64,000 nucleotides of DNA from Cytophagales bacterium (GTDB taxonomy: Bacteria; Bacteroidota; Bacteroidia; Cytophagales; Cyclobacteriaceae): positions 1-64,000 of the forward strand of contig JANYHI010000068.1 of NCBI GenBank assembly GCA_025359125.1, given 5' to 3'. The position numbers were made by a program, and so were the translations under genes. The notes beneath the pieces are model-generated. The model was not told where the DNA came from, searched no databases, and worked only from the letters and a program-made list of their open reading frames with translations. This document shows, piece after piece, positions 49,748-58,145 of the stretch (its first letter is position 1; the number at the start of each line of letters is the position of its first letter).

Positions 49748-50890
49748 GTGAACTTTTCTTCTCGACTGCCCGAAGTGGGCACTTCTATTTTTAGTGTAAT
49801 GTCTAAAATGGCGCAAGAGCATCAAGCCATTAATTTAGCGCAAGGTTTCCCTGATTTTCCGGTTTCAGAAAAGCTCATCGACCTTATTTACCAAAACATG
49901 AAGGCGGGGCACAATCAATATGCACCTATGCCAGGCGTGCCTGCTTTACGAAAAATAATTGCACAAGTTGTAGAGCAAACTTATAATCGGGCAACTGATT
50001 TTGAAAATGAAGTAACTATTGCTGCGGGTGGAACCGAAGCTATTTTTTCTACCATTGCGGCATTGATTGACTTTGGCGATGAAGTGATCTTATTTGATCC
50101 TGCTTACGATTGTTACGATCCTGTCATTCGCTTGAATGGCGGTGTTCCAATTCATCTCAACTTAAAGCCGCCACATTTTTCAATTGATTGGCAAGAAGTA
50201 AAGGCCAGCATTACACCTCGCACCAAAATGATGATGATCAACACTCCGCACAACCCGAGCGGAGCGGTAATGAGCGAGGCGGACATGCTGATGCTACAAC
50301 AAATTGCGATCGAGCATGAATTGATTGTGTTGAGCGATGAAGTGTATGAGCGAATTATTTTTGACGAAAAGGTTCATCAAAGTATTTTAAAATATCCAGC
50401 TTTAGCCCAGCAATCTATTGCCGTATTTTCTTTCGGAAAAACGTTTCATGCCACCGGTTGGAAGGTAGGTTACACCGTTGCTTCAGAAGCGATCACGCGC
50501 GAAATAAGAAAAGCACATCAGTTTGTCACCTTCAGTGTAAATACACCACTGCAGTTTGCATTGGCAGAATATTTAAGCGACTCAGAGAATTATTTACATC
50601 TCGGAAAATTCTATCAGCAAAAGCGCGATTTCTTTTTAGCGCAAATTAAAGGTTCTTCTTTTCAGCCATTGCCCTGTTTTGGAAGTTATTTTCAGCTGCT
50701 TTCTTATGAAGGTATTTCTTGTAAAAGCGAAATGGAGATGGCCACCTGGATGACGCAAGAGAAAAAACTTGCTCCCATTCCAGTTTCCGTTTTTTACAAA
50801 GATAGTTCCGATCAAAAACTATTGAGATTTTGTTTTGCGAAAGGAGAAGAAACGCTAACGAAGGCAGGAGAGATTTTAAAAATGATATAA
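49748..50890 (+). CDS. class I aminotransferase, methionine/kynurenine-type (YbdL-like)
   Basis: A 380-residue PLP aminotransferase. LPEVGTSIFSVMSKMA and AINLAQGFPDFP are typical of the YbdL/methionine aminotransferase group. Asn in NTPHNPSGAV, Tyr in SDEVYERI and the PLP lysine 231 in SFGKTFHATGWKVGY are all conserved; the C-terminal Arg is in LRFCFAK. The enzyme likely transfers the amino group from methionine, aromatic amino acids or glutamine. It begins 7 nt after def and belongs to the same transcript. Confidence 0.9.
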   Translation: MNFSSRLPEVGTSIFSVMSKMAQEHQAINLAQGFPDFPVSEKLIDLIYQNMKAGHNQYAPMPGVPALRKIIAQVVEQTYNRATDFENEVTIAAGGTEAIFSTIAALIDFGDEVILFDPAYDCYDPVIRLNGGVPIHLNLKPPHFSIDWQEVKASITPRTKMMMINTPHNPSGAVMSEADMLMLQQIAIEHELIVLSDEVYERIIFDEKVHQSILKYPALAQQSIAVFSFGKTFHATGWKVGYTVASEAITREIRKAHQFVTFSVNTPLQFALAEYLSDSENYLHLGKFYQQKRDFFLAQIKGSSFQPLPCFGSYFQLLSYEGISCKSEMEMATWMTQEKKLAPIPVSVFYKDSSDQKLLRFCFAKGEETLTKAGEILKMI

Positions 50891-50962
50891 CTTTTCAAGT
50901 TTACCGCAGCTGGTTTCATGTTCTTATTCTAATTGCTTTAGATACGTAATTTTTAAAAACTG

Positions 50963-51985
50963 ATGACGATGAGATTTTTTTCCTTCCTGCTATTTACTTT
51001 TCTAATCATCGCTTGCCAGCCAAAGCCTGTAGAAACACATTCAAATGCGTATTACGATTTACAAGAGCCAGGAGTAAAATCAGGAGGCGTTAAAATGATT
51101 TCTATCATGGGTGGGAAGTATAATGTGTGGACGAAGCGAGTTGGGAACAACCCTAGCATTAAACTTCTGCTATTGCATGGTGGCCCCGCGGTAACGCACG
51201 AATATTTTGAAAGCTTCGATAGCTTTTTGCCTAAAGAGGGAATTGAATATTATTATTACGATCAACTTGGGTCTTACTATAGCGACCAGCCTACTGATAG
51301 TAGTTTGTGGACTACAGAAAGATTTGTTGAAGAAGTAGAAGAGGTTAGGCATGCATTGAAATTAGATAGCTCTAACTTTTATTTATTGGGCAGTTCGTGG
51401 GGAGGTATTTTAGCAATGGAGTATGCACTAAAGTATCAGAAAAATTTAAAAGGTTTAATTATTTCTAACATGATGGCTAGCGCCATCGACTATGGGAAAT
51501 ATGCTGATGAGGTTTTGGCTAAACAAATGGATCCAAAAGTTTTGGCTGAAGTGCGAGCCATAGAAGCGAAAAAGGATTTTACTAACCCTCGCTACATGGA
51601 ATTGCTTACTCCAAATTTTTATGAACAGCATTTGTGTAGGTTTCCTTCGGCTGAATGGCCAGAGCCAGTCAACAGGGCGTTTAAGCACATCAACAGTACA
51701 GTTTACACCATGATGCAAGGGCCCAGCGAATTCGGTATTTCAGGCAGACTTGAAAAGTGGGATGTAAAAGCCAGATTACCTGAGTTAAAAGTTCCTACGC
51801 TGGTGATCGGAGCGCAACACGATACCATGGATCCCGAACATATGAAATGGATTTCTACGCAAGTAAAAAAAGGAAGATTTTTGTATTGCCCCAACGGAAG
51901 TCACCTTGCCATGTGGGATGATCAAGCTCATTATTTTCCTGGGCTTATCCAGTTTATGAAAGATGTAGACGCAAAGAAATTTTAA
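50963..51985 (+). CDS. proline iminopeptidase-like alpha/beta hydrolase, lipoprotein
   Basis: A 340-residue lipoprotein with lipobox LIIAC (Cys about 18). The alpha/beta hydrolase shows HGGPAVTHEYFESF (oxyanion loop as in S33 proline iminopeptidases), the nucleophile Ser in LGSSWGGILAMEYA, the Asp in GAQHDTMDPEH and the His in PNGSHLAMWD. S33 enzymes remove N-terminal proline from peptides, and the HGGP motif supports this family. The lipoprotein signal places it in the periplasm or outer membrane. ATG at 50963 or 50969. Single gene. Confidence 0.9.
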   Translation: MTMRFFSFLLFTFLIIACQPKPVETHSNAYYDLQEPGVKSGGVKMISIMGGKYNVWTKRVGNNPSIKLLLLHGGPAVTHEYFESFDSFLPKEGIEYYYYDQLGSYYSDQPTDSSLWTTERFVEEVEEVRHALKLDSSNFYLLGSSWGGILAMEYALKYQKNLKGLIISNMMASAIDYGKYADEVLAKQMDPKVLAEVRAIEAKKDFTNPRYMELLTPNFYEQHLCRFPSAEWPEPVNRAFKHINSTVYTMMQGPSEFGISGRLEKWDVKARLPELKVPTLVIGAQHDTMDPEHMKWISTQVKKGRFLYCPNGSHLAMWDDQAHYFPGLIQFMKDVDAKKF

Positions 51986-51991
51986 ACCTAT

Positions 51992-53092
51992 TTAACTCAC
52001 TTGATTTCGCAGGGCAACTAACTTTTCTTGCAGGGCAATCCCGATGCCACGATCTAGCATGTTGGGTATCTCTTTGATGGCTGTATCAATTTTTTTGAGT
52101 GTATCTACTCGTTCGTTTTTAAGCACGTTGATAGATGCTTCTGTTGCAAAAATTTGTGCCTTAGGAATCATCGCTGCGGGTGTAAATAGATTCCAATAGA
52201 AAGATGCTTTCTCTAAATCTTTTTTAGCGTAAGCGTAGTAGAAAGCTGCATCTAGCCAAACAGCATTTTGAACTCCCGCAGGAATGCTTTCAATTTCACT
52301 TATATAATCTTGTAAATGTTTTTCGGCTGCTTCTAAATTGCCGACATCCCAGTTTAGCTGATGAAAATAGCTGTGAAGATAAACGCCAAAGGGAGCATTA
52401 ATTTTTTTTGCCAATGCTAAGGCTTCCTTTAGATCTGATAAACTTAGTTTAGATGGCCGCAAACCACCAGTACTGCTCGAAATAATCTTTAATATCAATA
52501 ATTCAAATCGAGCTTTATCTCCACCGAGCTGTAAATTCCAAATTCTTCCGCCATCAGAGGTGAAGCCTCCAGTATGAAATGGAATTGCAGTTGATAAAAA
52601 AATGACACCCGATAAAAAAGCGATCAGGGCAAATAAGTACGCTATCATAATAGGTGCTAATATTATAAAAATCAGATAAGATATTCCTACCAATAACAAA
52701 CTAGCCAACGGCCCTCCGGTAGAATAAATTGAAAATCTGTTTTTCAAGTTTTCGTTACCTGTGGGCATACAAATAACCATGCCTCCAAAAGTATTTACAT
52801 TTTTATTCCATTTAAATTTCCAACCACTCTCTTCTTTCTCCCAAAGAAACGGCCCTACTACGTACATCTTAAAATCAAACTTCACTAGCACGCCAGCAAG
52901 CACATGTCCTGCTTCATGAAAACCGATAACAAAAAGGAATGCGGGAACAAATAAAGGAACCCACATAACAATCACACTTTTGGGAAGCGTTTTGGCAGCA
53001 TCTGCCCCGAGTGTGCCTACCAGGAATCCAATGCCAGCACCAATAATTGTCATGATAATGGTACTGATTAGTTTGGATCGTTTTTTCTTCAT
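51992..53092 (-). CDS. M50-like site-2-protease family membrane protein
   Basis: A 366-residue protein with about five to six membrane segments. The zinc motif HEAGH is in the second helix (VIGFHEAGHVLAGVLVKF), and a later FTSDGGRIWN supplies an Asp-Gly-Gly similar to the LDGG motif of M50 proteases. The C-terminal part (about 225-360) is soluble and alpha-helical. It could be an intramembrane protease, though the second motif is not perfect (SDGG, no preceding NPxP), so activity is uncertain. No PDZ domain is present. It is divergent from nothing nearby and precedes the tRNA. Confidence 0.72.
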   Translation of the reverse strand: MKKKRSKLISTIIMTIIGAGIGFLVGTLGADAAKTLPKSVIVMWVPLFVPAFLFVIGFHEAGHVLAGVLVKFDFKMYVVGPFLWEKEESGWKFKWNKNVNTFGGMVICMPTGNENLKNRFSIYSTGGPLASLLLVGISYLIFIILAPIMIAYLFALIAFLSGVIFLSTAIPFHTGGFTSDGGRIWNLQLGGDKARFELLILKIISSSTGGLRPSKLSLSDLKEALALAKKINAPFGVYLHSYFHQLNWDVGNLEAAEKHLQDYISEIESIPAGVQNAVWLDAAFYYAYAKKDLEKASFYWNLFTPAAMIPKAQIFATEASINVLKNERVDTLKKIDTAIKEIPNMLDRGIGIALQEKLVALRNQVS

Positions 53093-53152
53093 CTCAATTT
53101 TAATTTTTTCAATTAGTATTAAAAAAAGATGTTGGATTACAAAGGGGACAAA

Positions 53153-53182
53153 AAAAGACCCCGATTATATTCAGGGTCTTTT
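53153..53182 (-). terminator. terminator of the tRNA-Ser gene
   Basis: A 9-bp stem (53153-53161 with 53174-53182), 12-nt loop, followed on the minus strand by a T run. It lies 6 nt after the tRNA 3' end. Confidence 0.85.
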
Positions 53183-53188
53183 AATCAG

Positions 53189-53275
53189 CAGAGGAAGAGG
53201 GATTCGAACCCCCGGACCCCGTGAAGGGTCTCCGGTTTTCAAGACCGGTGCAATAAACCGCTCTACCATTCCTCT
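53189..53275 (-). tRNA. tRNA-Ser (anticodon UGA)
   Basis: An 87-nt class II tRNA. The 7-bp acceptor stem AGAGGAA/TTCCTCT, D arm with TAGAGCGG, anticodon stem-loop with CTTGAAA giving the UGA anticodon (codon UCA), a long variable arm (GACCC/GGGTC), and the T arm GGGGTTCGAATCCC can all be drawn. Discriminator G. The 3' CCA is not encoded. It has its own promoter (53302-53332) and terminator. Confidence 0.97.
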
Positions 53276-53301
53276 GTGTACGGTTTCTCGATTTTGGATT
53301 G

Positions 53302-53332
53302 CAAAAATAATGGATAATTCCTTTCCTGCAAA
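53302..53332 (-). promoter_or_regulatory. promoter of tRNA-Ser
   Basis: On the minus strand: TTTG (53329-53332), a 19-nt spacer, TATTTTTG (53302-53309). This is a near-perfect Bacteroidota promoter. Transcription should start near 53295, about 20 nt before the mature tRNA. Confidence 0.82.
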
Positions 53333-53352
53333 AGAAAGATTATAGCAACTAG

Positions 53353-54882
53353 TTATTCTTCACTGAAATCAGCGAAGGTCTTTTTTAATTCGGCATTGCT
53401 GTATTTTTTGTAAGCTGGCTTAGAGGCATCTAGCTCTAGATTAACCAACTTTTGATTATTTAAAATAGGCAAGAGCTTATCGCGATCTACATCAAAGGCC
53501 TTGTCTCTTCGGGCAGATTTGAGCGAATACTTCCTTGCAAAACTATCGCCCTCTAATTGTAATTGATTGCGGATTTCGACATTTACTTTTAGCTTTTCGA
53601 GAATATCGTTTTTTGATTTGCCTATTACTTCGGTGGCTTCCAAAGTTCCTAAAGTTAAAACGGTTGTACCGCCAATGGCAGAAACTGCTTTGTAGGTAGT
53701 AGGATCATTGGAAAGAGCTACGGGTGCAAGACCAGTAGTTGCACCTAAAGACGCGTTCAATATCGCTCGGTTTTTCTTTCCTTTTTTTGCTTGCTTGTAC
53801 AGTTTAGTAAGCATTTCATGATTTTTATCGAGCAAGTCAATTAAAGATTTTGCGCTGGTTAAAGCATTTACATATTTCGTATGCAAATGTTTATCTTTTT
53901 CTTCAAGATTTTCAGTGTCAATTACTTTTACCCTCACTCTTCGCTGCACGCGATTAGCTGATTTATCTAAGGCAAAAAATATCAGTTCAATTATTTTTTC
54001 TTTTTCAACCTCTTCTACAAAAGAATAGCCGGGCGACCAAGTAAATTCTGATTGTACAGAAGTGTTTTCGACTAAGCTGAATTTGGGCACTCTACTATCT
54101 GAACAAATAAACCCAGTGCTTGAAACATTCTCATCGCCATTAGGATCGGAGATGTAGATCTTGAAATTAATTCGCTCATCTTCTTTGATGGAAAGAATAC
54201 TATCGCTTGGCACTAATAAAATTTCAGGAGGCAAGTCGAGTTGAGTAGGAGCTATTTTTACTTTGCCGATTGTTTCGGCTTTTTCCGGTTGGTCTTGCAC
54301 AATAAACTCTATAAAGAGCGGATTTTTTTTTAGTGAATTAAACTGATTGCGCGAGGGAGTCCAGATTAATAAACCTTGTGAAGTAAGGTTGGCACCTTCC
54401 GGCAGTTGAGAAGGGATGGCTTTATAAACAATCGGATCGCCATCTTGATCGCTTATATAATCGCTCGATATTTGATATTGATTAAAAGAAGTTTGCTTTA
54501 CATAAAAAGTGGGAAGCTCTTCCACCAAAGGCGAACGATTTTGATGGCTTACTTGAAAACTTACAGCCTTTCGAATTTTTTTGCCGTCCTTCCAATCAGC
54601 CTGAAAATAAACCACCACCTCTTTTTGCTTTTCAATCCTATCAACTAAATCATAAGAAGGTGTCCACGAAAAATTACCGATACTGTCGAATGATATTCCT
54701 TTTGCGTCAGTCACTTCAATAGAATAATGGGGAACAGTGGCTTCACTAGTTGTCAATTTAAAACTGACGAGTTGACCTTCTTTTACATGCTGCCAGTTAT
54801 CTGAAGAGGGGAAAATAAATTGCTGTCCACAAGCCAAAAAGCAAAGCCAATTGAAAAGGAAAAGAAAAAGAACCTGCTTCAT
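53353..54882 (-). CDS. secreted protein with Ig/cadherin-like repeats, unknown function
   Basis: A 509-residue protein with a signal peptide (LFLFLFNWLCFLACGQ). It has three Ig-like/CADG-type repeats, each ending in a W(T/S)P element: FSWTPSYDLVDRIEKQKEV, LIWTPSRNQFNSLKK and FTWSPGYSFVEEVEKEK, at about 60-315. A coiled-coil/helical region with a glycine/alanine-rich hydrophobic patch (about 380-420) and a charged C-terminus follow. Members of this type are found in surface or periplasmic adhesion roles. No enzymatic motif. It is monocistronic with its own -7 promoter element. Confidence 0.72.
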   Translation of the reverse strand: MKQVLFLFLFNWLCFLACGQQFIFPSSDNWQHVKEGQLVSFKLTTSEATVPHYSIEVTDAKGISFDSIGNFSWTPSYDLVDRIEKQKEVVVYFQADWKDGKKIRKAVSFQVSHQNRSPLVEELPTFYVKQTSFNQYQISSDYISDQDGDPIVYKAIPSQLPEGANLTSQGLLIWTPSRNQFNSLKKNPLFIEFIVQDQPEKAETIGKVKIAPTQLDLPPEILLVPSDSILSIKEDERINFKIYISDPNGDENVSSTGFICSDSRVPKFSLVENTSVQSEFTWSPGYSFVEEVEKEKIIELIFFALDKSANRVQRRVRVKVIDTENLEEKDKHLHTKYVNALTSAKSLIDLLDKNHEMLTKLYKQAKKGKKNRAILNASLGATTGLAPVALSNDPTTYKAVSAIGGTTVLTLGTLEATEVIGKSKNDILEKLKVNVEIRNQLQLEGDSFARKYSLKSARRDKAFDVDRDKLLPILNNQKLVNLELDASKPAYKKYSNAELKKTFADFSEE

Positions 54883-54905
54883 TATTATTTTCTAAAATGG
54901 AAGTG

Positions 54906-54913
54906 CAAATTTA
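54906..54913 (-). promoter_or_regulatory. -7 element for the Ig-like protein gene
   Basis: On the minus strand TAAATTTG, matching TAnnTTTG, 23 nt upstream of ATG 54882. A TTTT lies 18 nt upstream as a possible weak -33. Confidence 0.4.
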
Positions 54914-54947
54914 ACCCTTTGATTAGCTTTTAAAACCCATTTGCAAA

Positions 54948-55298
54948 GTGAGCATAAAAAATAAGATCGATTCAAAGCGCAATTTCTTTGAAGATGTGTT
55001 TGAAGTGGTGAAGTTGATTCCGAAAGGGCGCGTTACCAGCTATGGTGCCATTGCCCGTTATTTAGGTGTTGCCTCTAGTGCCCGCATGGTGGGCTGGGCA
55101 ATGAATGCTTCGCATACAGAAAAAGCAGTGCCCGCACACCGAGTTGTAAACAGCCAAGGATTGCTGACAGGCAAGCATCATTTTGTACCGCCAAGTGCCA
55201 TGCAAAAAAATTTAGAGAAAGAAGGTGTAAAAGTGGTGAAAGACAAAGTGCAAGATTTTGAAAAGAAATTTTGGGATCCCGCTAAGGAGTTGCTTTAG
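54948..55298 (+). CDS. alkyltransferase-like protein (MGMT family without catalytic Cys)
   Basis: A 116-residue protein with the MGMT C-terminal DNA-binding domain: FEVVKLIPKGRVTSYGAIA (helix-turn-helix), SSARMVGWAMNA with the Arg finger, then VPAHRVV. The catalytic motif of real alkyltransferases is PCHRV; here the Cys is Ala63. So it probably binds O6-alkylguanine without repairing it and hands the site to nucleotide excision repair, as known for ATL proteins. The uvrC gene in this window is a possible partner in that pathway. GTG start at 54948; no ATG fits. Confidence 0.88.
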   Translation: MSIKNKIDSKRNFFEDVFEVVKLIPKGRVTSYGAIARYLGVASSARMVGWAMNASHTEKAVPAHRVVNSQGLLTGKHHFVPPSAMQKNLEKEGVKVVKDKVQDFEKKFWDPAKELL

Positions 55299-55336
55299 GT
55301 GGAAAATTGAAGTAGCCGGCCTGCCTAGTTTAGAAA

Positions 55337-55367
55337 TTGAAATACTCTCTATTTGATGCTATCTTTG
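55337..55367 (+). promoter_or_regulatory. promoter of hicBA
   Basis: TTG at 55337-55339, 20-nt spacer, TATCTTTG at 55360-55367. A small palindrome CAATTGAATTG (55392-55402) follows, near the expected transcript start, and may be the HicB operator. Confidence 0.65.
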
Positions 55368-55424
55368 AATAATTGACACTCAGCCAGTATACAATTGAAT
55401 TGATAGTTAATTAAAATATATCAA

Positions 55425-55655
55425 ATGAAAACAAAACTAAAACTAACCGCTGTATTTGAAGAGGCCGAAGAGGGTGGTTACTTATCATTTATTGAAGAGT
55501 TACCAGGAGTCAACTCTCAAGGAGAAACAATGGAGGAAGCAAAGGAGAACCTAGTGGAAGCTCTTCATTTAGTGCTAGAAAGCCATCGCGAGATATCGGA
55601 AGCCGGAATAAAAAATAAAAAAATCACGAGAGAATCGTTAGAACTTGTCTCATGA
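55425..55655 (+). CDS. hicB: HicB-family antitoxin
   Basis: A 76-residue protein with the HicB fold: LKLTAVFEEAEEGGYLSFIE, LPGVNSQGETMEEAKENLVEAL and HLVLESHREI. It lacks the C-terminal HTH or RHH domain seen in longer HicBs, so autoregulation may rely on other factors. In the family HicB blocks HicA, an mRNA interferase. The stop overlaps the start of the hicA frame (ATGA). The order hicB-hicA is reversed compared to the classical hicAB but is common. Confidence 0.88.
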   Translation: MKTKLKLTAVFEEAEEGGYLSFIEELPGVNSQGETMEEAKENLVEALHLVLESHREISEAGIKNKKITRESLELVS

Positions 55656-55818
55656 AGACCGTTGATTTTGTACGGCATTTAAAAACCAATCAATGTCAAT
55701 TATATAGAGAAGGTGGCAATCACTCCATTTTCATAAATTCTGAAAATAAAAAACTCTCGTCTGTTCCTCGGCATAAAGAAGTAAAGAATAATCTTGTTCC
55801 AAGATTTGTAAAGATTTA
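55652..55818 (+). pseudogene. hicA: hicA toxin gene with a -1 frameshift
   Basis: The frame begins MKTVDFVRHLK and then needs a -1 shift at an A4 run (55681-55684) to go on as the HicA pattern: TNQCQLYREGGNHSIFIN and SVPRHKEVKNNLVPRFVKI, ending at TAG 55816. One extra A would restore a 55-residue HicA with the catalytic His in GGNHSIF. Without the shift the frame stops early after about 27 codons. The second part has no start codon of its own. A sequencing or assembly error, a real loss-of-function mutation, or frameshifting at the A run are all possible. Confidence 0.8.
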
Positions 55819-55988
55819 GAAATCCCATTTCCTTCTAATTTTCAGTAGATGTAAATTTTTAAATGAACCTACTTAAGATATGTTTCTTTTGAACTAAGCT
55901 AAACTGTTTTCCAAAGAGACTTCACTTTTGTTTAAACGGACGAAGAAAACCAATCTCAGCTTTTAAATTTAAATCTTTATTTTACGAT
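55819..55988. other. intergenic stretch before threonine aldolase
   Basis: 170 AT-rich bases between the hicA remnant and the aldolase gene. No gene, clear promoter or hairpin is recognised. Confidence 0.4.
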
Positions 55989-57014
55989 ATGATTGTAGAC
56001 CTGAGAAGTGATACCGTAACTAAGCCAACACCGGCCATGAAGGACGCCATGTTTAGTGCCGAAGTGGGCGATGATGTTTTTGGAGAAGACCCCACCATCA
56101 AATCACTCGAAAAAAAATGCGCTGATATTTTGGGTATGGAAGCTGCGGTATTCTGTCCATCGGGTACTATGACTAATCAAATAGGCATTAAAATTTTAAC
56201 TCAGCCTTATGATGAAGTAATCTGTTACAAAGGCGCACACATTTATAAATATGAAGGTGGAGGTTTGGCTGGTAATTCTAACATCGGCACTAAATTGCTT
56301 ACCGGAGATAGAGGGCGAATTTCAGTTGAAGAGATAGAACCTGTTATAGGAAACATTAATGATGTTCACCAAGCCAGAACTTCGGTGGTGGCTTTAGAGA
56401 ATACGGTTGTGCGTGAGGCGGGCAGTTACTATACGCTCGATCAAATAAAAAAGATCAGTGAATTTAGCAGAAGCAAAGGCATGGCCATGCACCTAGATGG
56501 AGCCCGATTATTTAATGCGCTTGCAGAAACAAAAGAGAACCCAGTGGAATTTGGAAAATATTTTGATACCATTTCAATTTGCTTATCCAAAGGATTAGGT
56601 ACGCCTATAGGGTCAGTATTGGTTTGCAAAAAAGAATTAGAACTAAAAGCCAGACGAATAAGGAAAGTTTTTGGTGGCGGTATGCGGCAAGCAGGCTTTT
56701 TAGCTGCCGCAGGAATTTATGCGCTCGATAATCACATCACCCGTTTGAAGGAAGATCATCATCGTGCAAAAGAATTAGGTAATATCTTAAGAAAATTGAA
56801 CTGGGTAAAATCAGTAATGCCTGTTGATACCAACATTGTAATCTTTGAAGTGAGAGATGGGCTGACACCAGAAAAATGTCTTGTCAAATTTGCAGAGAAT
56901 CAAATCAAAGCATTGCCATTTAGCGCATCTGAAATTCGGTTGGTTACTCATTTAGATTTTAATGATGCCATGCTTGATAAAACAATAACAGCCTTTACAA
57001 AATTTAGCTTTTAA
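55989..57014 (+). CDS. ltaE: low-specificity L-threonine aldolase
   Basis: A 341-residue PLP enzyme that splits L-threonine or allo-threonine into glycine and acetaldehyde. DLRSDTVTKPTPAM, GDDVFGEDPT, FCPSGTMTNQIG, LDGARLFNA and the lysine in SICLSKGLGTPIGS are all typical of the family. It is followed after 1 nt by the DUF3667 gene and then by rarA, forming a three-gene run, although the functions seem unrelated. Length is normal. Confidence 0.95.
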   Translation: MIVDLRSDTVTKPTPAMKDAMFSAEVGDDVFGEDPTIKSLEKKCADILGMEAAVFCPSGTMTNQIGIKILTQPYDEVICYKGAHIYKYEGGGLAGNSNIGTKLLTGDRGRISVEEIEPVIGNINDVHQARTSVVALENTVVREAGSYYTLDQIKKISEFSRSKGMAMHLDGARLFNALAETKENPVEFGKYFDTISICLSKGLGTPIGSVLVCKKELELKARRIRKVFGGGMRQAGFLAAAGIYALDNHITRLKEDHHRAKELGNILRKLNWVKSVMPVDTNIVIFEVRDGLTPEKCLVKFAENQIKALPFSASEIRLVTHLDFNDAMLDKTITAFTKFSF

Positions 57015-57015
57015 C

Positions 57016-58140
57016 ATGGATGATTTAGTAAAAGCCCTGCCTGGCTCCGAAGGATTCATTGACGCAGAGCAAGGCGGAGACAGAAAACAGCCCAATGAGT
57101 TTTGTTTAAACTGCGGCACCAAGTTGCTAGATACATTTTGCCAGCATTGTGGGCAAAAGGACATTCCTAAAAGACAAACGTTAGATGAGTTGTGGACGAA
57201 TTTTATTTCTTCTTTCTGGAGTTACGAAGGAAAATTCTTTTTAACTACTCGCTACTTAATTACTCGGCCGGGCTTCTTAGCTAAAGAATACAATGCAGGC
57301 AAGCGCGAGAGTTATTATCACCCTGCCAGAATGTATGTGTTTATCAGCTTCGTTTTTTTTCTTCTATTCTCCATTGTTACCTCCCAGTCAATAGATAAAG
57401 ATGTGGTAAAAGCAACAACTGCCGAACTCGATAAAGATGATATTAATGAACTAAAACAAGAACATCCTTCACTCAATATAGATTCCATTTTTAGAAAAGC
57501 CACAGTTAAAGACAGCTCTATAGTTGTATCCAAAATCTTGCTTGACTCCATCAATAAACTGAATCTAAAAGAGAAAAAGAAAAAAGGATTCACCATTATG
57601 GGCAATAAGTATGAATCTAAAACTGCCTATGATTCTATTCAGCAGGCAAAGCCCAAAGAAAAACGCGATGGTTGGTTTATGAAAAAATTAAATCTTCGTG
57701 GTATTGAATTGAACGAGCGATACAAAGAACGAGATGATGAATTTGGAAAAGAATTTGGAAAAGCTTTCCTAGATAATTTTTCAAAAGTACTTTTTTTCTT
57801 ACTTCCAATTTTTGCACTGTTATTAAAATTGCTTTACATCCGAAAAGATTATTTTTATAGCGAGCATCTCGTATTTTCAATATACTATTACAACTTCTTT
57901 TATCTGGCGGGCACTGCGCAGATAGTGTGTGGTTACGTAGAGAATATTTCGTTCTTCGATTATTTGGGAACTGCTATCGGTTTTTGGATATTCTTTTATT
58001 TGTTAGTAGCCATGAAGCGGATGTACAACCAAAGCTGGCGCAAGACAATACTCAAGTTTTTGATTTTTAGTATTCTATTTTTTGTTTTTGTTGCGATTGG
58101 ATTCGCGATCAATGCACTATTTCTCGTCTTCCTGTTTTAA
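57016..58140 (+). CDS. DUF3667 membrane protein with zinc ribbon
   Basis: A 374-residue protein. An N-terminal zinc ribbon (C-x2-C at CLNCGTK and C-x2-C at CQHCG, about 33-51) is followed by LWTNFISSFWSYEGKFFLTTRYLITRPGFLAKEYNAGKR, the signature of DUF3667. Then come one membrane helix (about 105-125), a charged linker of about 120 residues, and four C-terminal helices. The function is unknown; the family is common in Bacteroidota. It begins 1 nt after ltaE and ends 5 nt before rarA. Confidence 0.9.
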   Translation: MDDLVKALPGSEGFIDAEQGGDRKQPNEFCLNCGTKLLDTFCQHCGQKDIPKRQTLDELWTNFISSFWSYEGKFFLTTRYLITRPGFLAKEYNAGKRESYYHPARMYVFISFVFFLLFSIVTSQSIDKDVVKATTAELDKDDINELKQEHPSLNIDSIFRKATVKDSSIVVSKILLDSINKLNLKEKKKKGFTIMGNKYESKTAYDSIQQAKPKEKRDGWFMKKLNLRGIELNERYKERDDEFGKEFGKAFLDNFSKVLFFLLPIFALLLKLLYIRKDYFYSEHLVFSIYYYNFFYLAGTAQIVCGYVENISFFDYLGTAIGFWIFFYLLVAMKRMYNQSWRKTILKFLIFSILFFVFVAIGFAINALFLVFLF

Positions 58141-58145
58141 CTAAA

